From Chrysochromulina tobinii (Eukaryota; Haptophyta; Prymnesiales; Chrysochromulinaceae), in contig JWZX01003278.1 in assembly GCA_001275005.1 (NCBI GenBank), positions 1 to 64,000 of the forward strand: DNA of 64,000 bases, read 5' to 3'. The stretch's first letter is position 1. Every line of letters starts with the position of its first letter. Below, piece by piece: positions 10,201-18,714 of this stretch. The notes under the pieces are model-generated. The model saw only the letters and a list, made by a program, of their open reading frames with translations. It made no database searches and was not told the DNA's origin. The position numbers were made by a program, and so were the translations under genes.

Positions 10201-11950
10201 GACGGTTCACTGGCGCGTGCACCTCGAGATGGCCGACCTCGCTAAGCGCGAGAAGAGCTTTGGTGAGGCGCGACGGCTCTACCGTCGCGCGACCATCGAG
10301 ATGCCCACCGCCGCGCAGACGTGGCTCGAGTACGCCAAGATGGAGGAGGAGCGCGGCCACTTCGAGCGCTGCCACAAGATCCTCACGGCCGGCCTGCACT
10401 ACTGCCCGTACCACGAGGCGCTCATGCTCAAGGCCATCAAGCACCTCGAGCGCATGGGTAAGCTCGACAAGGCGCGCGCGCTGCTAGGAAAGCTCGCGCC
10501 CGTGCCCATCTCACAATGCTGGCGCACGGTCCTTGAGGGGGCGCTGCTCGAGGCGCGCGCGAGCCAGACGGCGACCGCGCGCCGCATCTTCAAGTTCCTG
10601 CTCCAGCAGGCGCCATGGTATGGCCCCGTATGGCACGAGGCCTGCCGCTTCGAGCAGCGGTGCTCCCACCTGCATGAGGCGCTCCGCATCGCCGAGCTCG
10701 GCCTCAACCAGCTGCCGCGCTACGGCCCTCTGTGGTTCAGCGCGCTGCGGCTCTACGAATCAACCTCAACTCCACAAGAGTTGCTGCGCGCCACGCGCGC
10801 CCTCGTAGACCGGGGTGTCAAGCACATCTCCAAGGACCTCGTATGGAAGCTTTGGTTTGAGTGCGCGCAGCTCGAGGAACGCAACGGGCACTTGCAGCGC
10901 GCGCGTGCCGCGTACGTGCGCTCAGTGGCCAACTGCGCGCCCAACCTGCGCTGGAAGGTGTGGCTCGGCGGCGCGCGCACCGAGCTGACGCATGGGCAGT
11001 TCGAAGCGGCGCACGCACTGCTCGAGCGTGCGCACGCGGAGTCGCCGCCCAAGACGCGCGCGCTCGTGATGCTCGAGCAGTCCCGGCTGCACGAGCTTTG
11101 CGGCAACATCGACACTGCACGTAAGCTGCTCAAGGGCGCGCGCCGCACGAATGGGCAGGAGTGGAAAGTCTTCCTTGAGGCGGTGCAGCTCGAGGTGCGC
11201 TGTCAGGCGCTGCCGCGTGCGTTGCGCGAGGCGCGCAAGGCGCTCGATGTGCACCGTGGCACCGGCCGGCTGTGGGCGGTGCTCATCCAGCTCGAGCACT
11301 CGAACGGCGTCGAGCGCCAGCTCGCTGTCTTCCAGCAGGCGCTGCTCGAGGTGCCGAAAAGTGGAGAGGTCTGGTGCGAGGGCGCGCGCATCTGCCTCAA
11401 CCCGTACTCAAGCTGCTTCAATCTCGCCGCGGCCAAAAACTTCCTTGAGTTCGCCATCGAGTTCACGCCCCAGTACGGCGACTCATTCATCGAGTACCTG
11501 CGGCTGCAGATGCTCACGCGTGCTGCCGAAGCGCAGGTCGAACGACTCTGGCAGCTCTGCATCAACGCCGAGCCCAATTATGGAACGCTCTGGTTCCACT
11601 GCAAGGCCTCGCCGCTGCTCTCGACGCGCCAAGTGCTCGGCGCCGCATCTGATCTCATCGGCAACGAGCTGATGGAGTGGCAGCACGTCTACCAAACAGC
11701 CATGCGGCGGCACGACTCGCCGGCCTTCCGCGCCATCGCGGCCGAGGCCGTCGCGGCCGTACTCCGCTCGACCGAGGCGCTGCCCAAGCTCGAGCTGCCG
11801 CTGCTCGAGGTGAGCGGTGGCGCTCCCTCGGAGCCGGCCGACTTTGTCACTGGCTCCGTTGGCCTCAACCGGATGCAGCGGCGCTGCCCCGAGCTCTCGA
11901 TGGAGGTGCAGAGAAGGCTCATCTACGGCGGCGACATGATCGTCCCCTAG
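7253..11950 (+). CDS. Large HAT/TPR-repeat protein with a disordered repetitive N-terminal half
   Basis: A 1565-residue single-exon protein. Residues 1-680 are Ser/Pro/Gly/Ala-rich and disordered, with SYERGMFE-type repeats. Residues about 680-740 are Gln-rich coiled coil. Residues about 749-868 form twelve 10-residue units around SYDPHANRPG. Residues about 946-1516 are tandem helical hairpins of the half-TPR (HAT) kind, with repeated W-x-x-x-x-x-x-E and A-R-x-x-x-x-A patterns (WLEYAKMEEERGHFERCHKI, WKLWFECAQLEERNGHLQRA). HAT arrays occur in RNA-processing scaffolds such as PRP6, CRNKL1 and CstF77. The array is PRP6-like in pattern but I cannot assign an orthologue. It is probably an RNA-processing or assembly scaffold whose Tyr-rich low-complexity arm may drive condensation; this is inference. 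Two long G runs (near 7268 and 8076) fall inside the frame, which stays intact. Confidence 0.8.
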   Translation: MAVEAARGGGLAPPSSATGFLDTAELVPPTTAAKWQTWVSLDESWEEGTEEGEDEEICTVLQTAPRDDQAGLRFKDATGLISKHADSTEPIYPRVRLPSDMEAKAVIESSVPKPRAERGRPDSDHARGFEAGRMETGPFAGATASVYNNADGRGTYSSQSSVAATGVGNETRSSNSQETDEEETASAAMPPQQPPLPSPKHRAPSSAATSAAAAAVLPPAAAMAPPPSTFSTPSTSFAASASTNSIWGRAPAAAGGACAHNFSLFGSGLGGGALGGGGLFGAQPGSKPVSPARYGEQLVSGNDAALALELRRIGLSSSPTGQPRSPTMPRPVHTGGPMPSSGPMPANGPMPVRAPNATEDRCAAVSATGSADDRGRAHRRTLSDPPVPVDAPLGVRPPPPLPGVGGWCRAAELDGSAVPTTPPRIGGATMLLPPPPIWSSSHPLAMSHPLSAGRASVGGSRPPSYERGMFEPAQPAPRSPSYERGMFERGSDNRPPSCGATPVPLMRGDTSSPDGRSSYDTSLHSSVRGSLDSALHPMGATGMSGIGGGFGGMSGGMCASVMGGAGMGGSAGMGGGGGLGLGTMHPSHPRVASLGGATPFQQQQPPAHFRDFTPVDFRPVEDSTYLASAAFNPAAPPAPISLPLHSSRAGWAGSPSPTSSSAWGPDLPNSLGAPSPSAVSLQQMQAEMRAQQQIHQQQLQQQQQQFQQQLQLQQQVHHQQLQLQQQRERHEKQLKQQQEAMQPPGSRLPSFDPHGSRPGSYDPHASRPGSYDPHANRPGSYDPHGNRPSSYDAHASRPGSYDPHGNRPGSYDPHANRPGSYDPHANRPGSYDPHGNRPGSFEPHANRPGSYNPHASRPGSYDPHARPPSYERGMGMGGVPNSSGGGGMMGGISGSLGGVGLVGGTGLRVSLDAGQGGSLASSATSLTTGSDASARQSKELMMSPKTRAVYKAFSHRLRSKETQGRGMAHASELARRCLAELPSTVHWRVHLEMADLAKREKSFGEARRLYRRATIEMPTAAQTWLEYAKMEEERGHFERCHKILTAGLHYCPYHEALMLKAIKHLERMGKLDKARALLGKLAPVPISQCWRTVLEGALLEARASQTATARRIFKFLLQQAPWYGPVWHEACRFEQRCSHLHEALRIAELGLNQLPRYGPLWFSALRLYESTSTPQELLRATRALVDRGVKHISKDLVWKLWFECAQLEERNGHLQRARAAYVRSVANCAPNLRWKVWLGGARTELTHGQFEAAHALLERAHAESPPKTRALVMLEQSRLHELCGNIDTARKLLKGARRTNGQEWKVFLEAVQLEVRCQALPRALREARKALDVHRGTGRLWAVLIQLEHSNGVERQLAVFQQALLEVPKSGEVWCEGARICLNPYSSCFNLAAAKNFLEFAIEFTPQYGDSFIEYLRLQMLTRAAEAQVERLWQLCINAEPNYGTLWFHCKASPLLSTRQVLGAASDLIGNELMEWQHVYQTAMRRHDSPAFRAIAAEAVAAVLRSTEALPKLELPLLEVSGGAPSEPADFVTGSVGLNRMQRRCPELSMEVQRRLIYGGDMIVP
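9497..9855 (+). repeat. In-frame 30-bp minisatellite (12 units of about 10 codons)
   Basis: Twelve direct units of 30 bp encode variants of SYDPHANRPG within the HAT-repeat protein. Position 6 alternates Ala/Gly and position 7 Ser/Asn. A few units have SFE, SYN or DAH. Codon choice is nearly the same in every unit, which indicates recent unit expansion or homogenisation rather than old divergence. Confidence 0.9.
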
Positions 11951-11982
11951 CATGATCGTCCCCTAGCATGATCGTCCCCTGG
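11935..11982 (+). repeat. Three 16-bp direct repeats spanning a stop codon
   Basis: The unit catgatcgtcccctag occurs at 11935-11950, 11951-11966 and 11967-11982, the last with one change near its end. The first copy supplies the final codons and the TAG stop of the HAT-repeat gene. Confidence 0.9.
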
Positions 11983-13209
11983 CGTGGAGGCCAGGCCGAC
12001 AAAGAGACACACGCATGGCGATGACAATACGCGTCGACCCGCACCGCGTAGGGGCGCGACGACGCAGGCAGCATGGCGCGCAACGTCGTGCGGGTTGATG
12101 CGTGGGCGTCGAGCAATCGCTACGGCGAATCCACGCGTGGGGCGAGAGATGGGGCGATGTAACACAATCTGTGCAGTGGCCGGTGTTGGCGCCTTCTCCT
12201 GCTACAGTAATCAACGGCGTGAGTCTCCGCATCTGCTTGCGGGTGCGGCGATCGAGAGAGGAGCACGTGGCCGCAGCTACGGCGCTTTCCAAGCTATACA
12301 AGCTACATCATCACTGGGGGAGCGGATCTTCGAAGCGGATCTGCGCGATGTATCTTATTTGAGCCGTTGCCTTGATGATGTCTTGATGTGTGGCCAGAGG
12401 CGCGCTGTCGTGTTGACCGGCGCCCACGGATACAATCTACTGATGACTAAAATATAATTCGAAAATATATACGATCGCGGACCGGGACGGGCGACAAATA
12501 TTTTTCGGAAGACGACGTGACAACGAGTCAGATCCGGTACGAACGACGCGCGCCCGGCACGGCATGTGTGCAGCCTGCAGCCACCGGCCACCGGGCCGGC
12601 CGGCGCGCGGCGGGGCGGGGCGGCCGGGGCTCGCGTCCGCGTGCGCACACCAGAGAGGAGACCAAAGAGGAGACCAGTCACCACCCTCGCCACCGCACGC
12701 GCGACGCGGAGAGTCGCGGACCGGCCGCCCGGCGCGCCTCGCCCGCGAGCGCCCACCGCCCCCTCCACTGACCGCTCCCGCGACCACGCGCGAGACGGCC
12801 CCGGCGGAGCGAAATATGTAATATCCTAAGGATAACCGAACCGCCCCCCTACATACCCCCTACCGAACGGTCCCACCGGCGGAAGTCGAAGTGGAACGAT
12901 CAACGAACGGACAAAAGTAAACAAAGTAAAACACGCGTACCTAACGCGTACCCCGGCCCCCCGCGGCCGGCGCCGCGCTGGCGCGGTTCGATGATTCGGT
13001 CGATCGTTGTATCGGCGTTCCGTCCGGCGCCCGCAGATTAAAAACCAATTCGGAGTCGGATAAACTCACTCAGACCGGATTCACCCGGCCGGTCAGCGGC
13101 GCAGTTCGTTTTTGTACGACGGAACTGACGACGGAACAGTAGTACAGCCGTTGGTATGGGTATTCGTAAGGTTGGGTATACGTCGGTATACGCCGAGATG
13201 CGTCATCGG
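11951..13209. other. GC-rich intergenic region between convergent genes
   Basis: About 1.26 kb between the 3' ends of the HAT-repeat gene (plus) and the MTR4-type gene (minus). It contains the stop-codon repeats at its left edge and a short direct repeat (agaggagacca, near 12650-12675). The rest is GC-rich with many CpG. Short ORFs here lack domains, no tRNA or rRNA is recognised, and I see no gene. Confidence 0.5.
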
Positions 13210-16200
13210 TCATGCCTCCAGGTACAGGCTCCCGGCAAATACAATGTCGCGGCGGATCAGCTTAGCGCCCTCGTTGAATTTGCGGTAGAGCTCCTCGTTG
13301 CCGATGGCCTTCGCGGCCGACTGCATCTCATCGAGCAGCTCGGAGATCCGGCGGATGCACCGGATGATGGAGCCTTCGAAGAGATCACACATGTCGCACA
13401 GCTCTGAGAACTTGGCTCCCTTGGCCCACGCGAAGACTACATTGAGCAGCCCGCCTTCAAACTTGGCCACAAACTCGGCTTCGACCGTTGGGAAGCCCGC
13501 GTCGTTGAGCACTCCGGCGAGCGTGCGCGCGGCTTCTTGCAACGCCATGTAGCCCGGGGCGAGGTCCGCGTGCGGCGGCGTCACGCGCTTCACCTTTTCG
13601 TGGTCGGGCGCGATCAGCGGCGCACAGAGCGCTACGGCCGCAGCGGGTGACAGGTCATTAAAGGTCCCTGCAAGGATGAGCTCGGACGCGAGCAGCTCAT
13701 CGCAAGCCTCGAGCTCCGCGGCCGCGCGTCCCTTGAGTTGCACCACATTCTCGTCGTCCAGGTGCCCAAGCCGTCGGAGCACACTCTTCATCTTGCGCAT
13801 CTGCTCTCCGAAGTCGTCCGTGGCGTGCAGCTCCGCCTCCAGCGCGCACGCGTCCGCACAGCGCAGCACGCCGCGCTTCGTTTCAAGTCGAGCCAGCCGA
13901 GAGCGGAGCGCCGAGGGCGCCGAGGGTGGCGAGGGCGGCGAGTGCGGCTTCTCAGCAGCCTCCGCCGCTGGCAACGCACCGGTACCAGTCACGGTACCGC
14001 TGCTGGCCCTGTCGACTTCAAGCTCGCCCTTCTCAAGCTCGCCCTTCTCCTGGTCATCTCCGATGCTCGCCGCCTGGCCGTTCATGTCGCCGGCCCCAGC
14101 ATCTGCAGCCGCGGCGGCACCGCCCTCATCATCAATCAGAGCGCCGCTCGCATCTAGTTGGAGGTCGCCCTCCACTTCCTCCTCCTCATCCTCCTCACCC
14201 CCACCAAGCGCTCGCCGCAGCGCTCGCTCGCGCGCGCCCGCCGCTTCGATCTCCCGCACGAGCTCCGAGCACTCGGCGCCCAGATGCAGCGTCGGGTGCA
14301 AACATGCATGCTTGGAACGTGAGTGGGAGCCCAGCCGCGATGGGAGACACAGCAGCTGGCGCATGGCCTCGAGGCATACCTCGCGGGCGTGGCTGCTCCG
14401 CAGGTCCACTGGGAGCCACAGCCTCGCCGCCGAGAGCCGCCGCACCATGTCGAAGCGTACCGGTAGCACGTGTGCCTCGGCGCTCGAGTCCGACAGCTTG
14501 GCGGGCTTGGGCACGTCGCCGCTGGCCGCCAAGGCTGCGGCGCCCGGCGCACATGGCAGGAGCACGTCGACGACGAAATCCTGCCGTGAGCTCGCCGCGA
14601 CGAGCTCGTCGGTGATGAGCCGATTGTTCAGGTGACGAAACCCGACGACGACGCCCCAGCCGCGGTCGAGCTCGCAGGGGATGGCGCCCACGACGGCGCC
14701 CACACCACCCTCACGCTCGCAAGCCGCGCCGCCGAGCCCCCCGCCGTCTGCGCCGCCCTCACCGCCATGGCCTTGAGTAGCTGCGCGGGCATCGAGGCGC
14801 TCGTCAAGGCGCTCAACGACGCGCACGAGCCGCCCCGGCTGAAGGAAGCGCAGGGCGTGCTTAGGCTGCAGTGCCACCTCCATGACGCGCTCCTCAAGGG
14901 CCCGACGCGTCTCACGGAGCAAGGCCAGCTGCTCGAGCTGTGCGTCGTCCGGCTGCGTGAGCGCCGCGGCCTCGGCGAGGAGAGCATGCCGTCGTGAGTG
15001 CAGCTCGGGCACCGCGTGCGCGCGCTGGAAAGCCCAAAAGGAGCGGCGCACGAGGACATCGGGCTGGAGCGATTCCATCCCATACAGTCGCAGCAGCGTG
15101 TTATAGCGCAGCCGGAAAGAAGAGGTGAGCTCGAGCGGAGCTCCCCCCATCATCGCGCGTAGCGCCTCGCGCTCCATCTGCTCTGGCAGCATCAACACGA
15201 CCATCCCGCGCGCGTCCAGCCCTCGACGGCCCGCGCGCCCCGACATTTGAATGTACTCGGCCGCGTGCGGCGGACGGAAAGTCTCGCCATCCCACTTGCG
15301 GATTGAGGTGAAGACGACGGTGCGGGCGGGCATATTGACCCCCATAGCAAAGGTCTCGGTCGCGAAGAGCAAGCGCACGAGATTCTCCTGGAAGAGGATC
15401 TCGACGACCTCGCGCAGCACGGGGAGCATGCCGGAATGGTGCACCGCCACGCCGCGCTCGAGGAGCGGCAGCAGCATGCCCACCTGGCGGATGGCCTGGT
15501 CGTCGGACGACAGGGTTGAGATGGCCGCTTCGAAGACAGCGCGTACGGCGTCGCGCTGCTCGTCTGGCAGAGGGTCAATCCGCTGTGCGCTACGCGCCGC
15601 GCCTTCACACTCCTTGCGCGAGAACGCGAAGACGATCGCCGGCGTCAGGTCGCGCGCGACGAGCATGCGTAGTAGCCTGAGCAGCTCGGGCGAGTGTCGG
15701 CTGCCGAGGCGCGCCGCGTGAGCTCGCTGCTCCTCAAGGTCAGTGGTCTCGAATGTCGCGCACACGGCGTCGAAGGCCGCGTCGCGGAAGCGGCCGCTCT
15801 CGTCCACGAGCAGGTGCAGCCCATCCCCACCAACCGGGTACACCCAATGCTGCAATGGCGTGGGCCGGTGCGGCGTGGTCACGAGGTGGCATGGCAACCC
15901 GTGGGTCGCAGCCACCCACGCCGCAAACTCGCGCCCGTTGGGCACGGTCGCTGAGAGGAAGACAAAACGCACAGCGGACGGCAGCAGCACGATGCACTCC
16001 TCCCATATGACGCCACGCTCCTTGTCGCGCATGTAATGCACCTCGTCGAAGATCACCCACTTGATCTCGCGGATGATCTCGCTCCCTCGGTAGAGCATGT
16101 TGCGCAGGATCTCAGTCGTCATCACCAGGCACGAGGCGTCCACGTTGACATTGCAGTCGCCCGTCATCAGCCCGACTTGCTCGTTACCAAACTGCGACGT

Positions 16201-16626
16201 GAGCTCCCGGTACTTTTGATTCGACAGCGCCTTGATCGGCGATGTGTAGACCACCCGCTGGCCCCGCGCGAGCGACATTGCGATGGCGTACTGCGCCACG
16301 ACCGTCTTACCCGCAGAGGTGTGCGCCGCGACCATCACAGAGTCGCCACGCTCGACGGCACCCACCGCAATTTTCTGGAACTCGTCGAGCTGAAATGGAA
16401 ACTGGACTGCATTGAGCTCCGTGGGCAGAGGCAGCCCGGTCCCTGGCGGAGCGCCAGGCGGAAGCACGACCTCGTGGGTGCAGTGGTCTTGCGTGCGCTG
16501 ACACTTCTCTTGCAGCACGGGCTCTTCTCTCGGCCGCTTCTGCGAGCCTACCATGGTGAGCACCCGCGGCGACTCGTCTGCGTCGGCCATCATGCGTCGC
16601 CCCCACAAGCGCTCATCTCCGCTCAT
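13210..16626 (-). CDS. MTR4-type exosome DExH-box RNA helicase
   Basis: A 1138-residue Ski2-like helicase starting at the ATG at 16626. Visible motifs: Walker A AHTSAGKT at residues 101-108, DEVH at 194-197 within FDEVHYMRDKERGVIWEE, FLSATVPN ending at 230, and motif VI QMSGRAGRRG. An arch/KOW-type region follows, including LVRVVE. The C-terminal DSHCT domain contains FNDLSP, FEGSIIRCIRR, AAKAIGNEEL and the end IRRDIVFAGSLYL. The RDKERGVIWEE wording and DSHCT tail favour MTR4 (SKIV2L2) over cytoplasmic SKI2. The enzyme unwinds structured RNA and feeds it 3' to 5' into the nuclear exosome. An acidic low-complexity insertion of about 100 residues lies between arch and DSHCT. In animals RBM26/27 works with this helicase, and an RBM26/27-type gene lies 9.4 kb away. 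Confidence 0.93.
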   Translation of the reverse strand: MSGDERLWGRRMMADADESPRVLTMVGSQKRPREEPVLQEKCQRTQDHCTHEVVLPPGAPPGTGLPLPTELNAVQFPFQLDEFQKIAVGAVERGDSVMVAAHTSAGKTVVAQYAIAMSLARGQRVVYTSPIKALSNQKYRELTSQFGNEQVGLMTGDCNVNVDASCLVMTTEILRNMLYRGSEIIREIKWVIFDEVHYMRDKERGVIWEECIVLLPSAVRFVFLSATVPNGREFAAWVAATHGLPCHLVTTPHRPTPLQHWVYPVGGDGLHLLVDESGRFRDAAFDAVCATFETTDLEEQRAHAARLGSRHSPELLRLLRMLVARDLTPAIVFAFSRKECEGAARSAQRIDPLPDEQRDAVRAVFEAAISTLSSDDQAIRQVGMLLPLLERGVAVHHSGMLPVLREVVEILFQENLVRLLFATETFAMGVNMPARTVVFTSIRKWDGETFRPPHAAEYIQMSGRAGRRGLDARGMVVLMLPEQMEREALRAMMGGAPLELTSSFRLRYNTLLRLYGMESLQPDVLVRRSFWAFQRAHAVPELHSRRHALLAEAAALTQPDDAQLEQLALLRETRRALEERVMEVALQPKHALRFLQPGRLVRVVERLDERLDARAATQGHGGEGGADGGGLGGAACEREGGVGAVVGAIPCELDRGWGVVVGFRHLNNRLITDELVAASSRQDFVVDVLLPCAPGAAALAASGDVPKPAKLSDSSAEAHVLPVRFDMVRRLSAARLWLPVDLRSSHAREVCLEAMRQLLCLPSRLGSHSRSKHACLHPTLHLGAECSELVREIEAAGARERALRRALGGGEEDEEEEVEGDLQLDASGALIDDEGGAAAAADAGAGDMNGQAASIGDDQEKGELEKGELEVDRASSGTVTGTGALPAAEAAEKPHSPPSPPSAPSALRSRLARLETKRGVLRCADACALEAELHATDDFGEQMRKMKSVLRRLGHLDDENVVQLKGRAAAELEACDELLASELILAGTFNDLSPAAAVALCAPLIAPDHEKVKRVTPPHADLAPGYMALQEAARTLAGVLNDAGFPTVEAEFVAKFEGGLLNVVFAWAKGAKFSELCDMCDLFEGSIIRCIRRISELLDEMQSAAKAIGNEELYRKFNEGAKLIRRDIVFAGSLYLEA

Positions 16627-17804
16627 CAATTCGCTGAAAAGGTGATCCTACGTGCAAGCATGTTCCTGTAGGAATGGCTTCGTGACTGCCCCTTCATATT
16701 AATTAAAGGCCCACGTTGCGCCCTCATTCCGCAAGCCACGTCCGGGCCTGGACGAATCATGGCCTTTGTGCGCGTCGCTGTCGGGCTCCCTGGCGGCTTC
16801 AGTCGCGCGCGGATCGGCCCGTTTGGGCTTTAAGGCGACGCCCGTGGTCGATGCCGATTAAGGCGAGAGCGAATCAAGAAGCCGGCGACGCCGAGGCCGG
16901 TGCTGCGGCCTCTGGGAACAGCACAAGGGCAACGGTGTCGCACTCGAAGGCATCTGCGCGGCGTGCCGCGCACGGAGCATCCGCCGCAGCCAGCTGGTGG
17001 GCCGAGGCGCCGCATTATCGGGGCAGTGGGCTCAACGCGTCGGCGATCAGCTCGTCACAGAACCGGATGTGGCTGCAGCCCCGCCCGCAGCGCACGACGC
17101 GCAGGACAGCAGATGGCTCCAGGACAGCGCAGATAGCGTCGCATGGGCGGCTCACGGCATGCCGGAGTCGCTTCATGAGATATCCCGACCGGGCTGATGA
17201 TCGGAGAGCATCACTCTTCTTGCGTAGGGGAGGATGACGGCGAGGGGATTATGGCGGAGCGGCGGTGGATAGCGGTGGAGACGGACGGCGGCGGCGAACC
17301 TGTGTCAGCACCGACGCGCCGATGGCGCACGCCCCGCTCGGGGAACGCAAAGGTGTGCGCTCAACACCGTCGCTTGACGACGGTGTCGAGCGACAGGTTG
17401 CTCATAGCTATCACCCTCTCACGTTGCGGATTTGTGCTTTCCCCTGGGAGCTGGAACGTCTCCATACCTCCCCCTTGGATACTTCAATGACTTTCCAGGG
17501 CCCCCCTTTACAAGTGTGGTTGCCACCGAGGAGGTCTCGACCAAAGTCACGCGGTCGCCCGCCATCCCGACTATCGTCCCGACTGTCAAGACGCCTCGTA
17601 TCAACGCTTACGCAGTTAACACTGGTCTGCTCGCGATGCGGCTTCATGTCGCCTCATGGCCACTGTCTGTGGGCTCGTGACTGCCTCTGGCGGCACGACC
17701 AAGTTGCATTCTTCTGCTCACGCGCCAGCGTCGCCTCAAACTCCACCAAGTTTTGGTAGCGCTCGGGTGGCAGTTCAGTTCAGTTCAGTTCAGTTCAGGG
17801 TGGC
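16627..17804. other. Intergenic region without a convincing gene
   Basis: About 1.2 kb between the 5' end of the helicase gene and a small minus-strand ORF. Open frames on both strands reach 173 codons but are Arg/Ser-rich with no domain. A stretch at about 17480-17640 has coding-like codon use on plus (near LPLGYFNDFPGPP) and also reads openly on minus, which could be a gene or element relic. A (CAGTT)n microsatellite lies near its right end. Confidence 0.4.
17771..17798 (+). repeat. Pentanucleotide microsatellite (CAGTT)5
   Basis: Five perfect CAGTT units followed by CAG, just downstream of the stop codon of the small minus-strand ORF, so probably in its 3' UTR. Confidence 0.95.
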
Positions 17805-18064
17805 ATGATCTTTTCCAGCCCAAACGCCTGGAGCAGCATCCGCTCGAGCGATTGGTACTGCACGTGCTGCTCGATGCCCGTGTGCGACGAGATCGCGTAC
17901 CGCAACATGCTTGGAAGAAGGTCGAGGCGCAGCGACAGCTCTTTGACGCCGTGGTCGCTGTCGCTGAAAGGCACTTCAGCTGCGGCTGCTAATGCGGCTG
18001 CGGCGAGGCCGTCGATGACGCGCTGGTACTCGGCGGCTTTGGAGGCAACCTCCGAGCGCCGCAT
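17795..18064 (-). CDS. Small hypothetical protein, 89 residues
   Basis: Starts at an ATG at 18064 and ends near the CAGTT microsatellite. Codon use is strongly biased to G or C at the third position, as in the flanking genes. The product is helical: an Ala-rich helix (residues 20-32), then DSDHGVKELSLRLDLLP, SMLRYAISSHTG and an amphipathic C-terminus (SLERMLLQAFGLEKIM). I do not recognise a family. It may be a complete small gene or the last exon of a larger one; the upstream sequence gives no clear second exon. Confidence 0.45.
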   Translation of the reverse strand: MRRSEVASKAAEYQRVIDGLAAAALAAAAEVPFSDSDHGVKELSLRLDLLPSMLRYAISSHTGIEQHVQYQSLERMLLQAFGLEKIMPP

Positions 18065-18714
18065 GACGCCGCTCGACGACGACCCGAAGGATAGATCTGT
18101 GGGTGTGCGAGAGCTTCAGCATTTTTCGCCGAAACTGATTAGAAGACAGACTCGGCAACTTTGCCGGAGCTAAAATAGATTCCGGCTCCCCTCGGTGTCT
18201 TTTTACCGAAAACATCTTGGCCGTAAATCACAACGAGGAGCTCGAGTTACTTTTTCTTGTGTAATTTTTAGTATTTTTAGTTCATAGACTTATTCTATTG
18301 GGTTTTGGGTTTCGGGTTCTAGCAGGAATGGGTTTCATGTTGGGTTTCGGGTTTCAGGCTTGGCTCCTGGGTCTGAAACCCATGGGTTTCGGGTTTCGCC
18401 CACCCCCTGTGAAACCCTTGCAGGGGGCTAAGAGCAGGAGCAACAAACGGTCCGCTCGAGGCTCGAAAAAACCATACGTTCGCGCCGAGTAAGAGGGCCA
18501 TCGATCTCGCCCTTGCGCCCTTGCGATCTCATTGCATATCACTGTCTTCTGAGGTCCACACGAAGGTCTCTCATCGTCTCAAGCGTGAACATCGAGAATA
18601 GGGGATCTACGAGCACGAGTATTCCCATCGGTGGCTTCGGCCTCGTGCTCGTTGCGCTGGTCGTGACGCTGCTCTCGGCGCGGCCTGTCGCGTGCGCCCC
18701 CAGCTGCGCGACCA
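18065..18714. other. Intergenic region with degenerate GGGTTT repeats
   Basis: About 650 bases. At 18298-18410 the sequence is dominated by imperfect GGGTTTC/GGGTTTTG words, including a perfect 16-bp palindrome GAAACCCATGGGTTTC at 18375-18390. Short plus-strand ORFs across this stretch are only translations of the repeat. No gene is supported. Confidence 0.5.

Noticed and set aside
12970-13010. Possible tRNA B-box (GGTTCGATGATT)
   Set aside because: The box lacks the expected CC end and no A-box or acceptor stem could be paired around it.
16716-17237. 173-codon plus-strand ORF upstream of the helicase gene
   Set aside because: Arg/Ser-rich, no domain, composition like other chance frames in this GC-rich DNA.
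17432-17680. Plus-strand frame with coding-like codon use, considered as a retroelement or exon fragment
   Set aside because: No motif of reverse transcriptase, integrase or a known family; both strands stay open here, so direction cannot be decided.
18298-18492. Plus-strand ORF of Gly/Phe repeats (MGFGFRVLAGMGF)
   Set aside because: It is only the translation of the GGGTTT-type DNA repeat.
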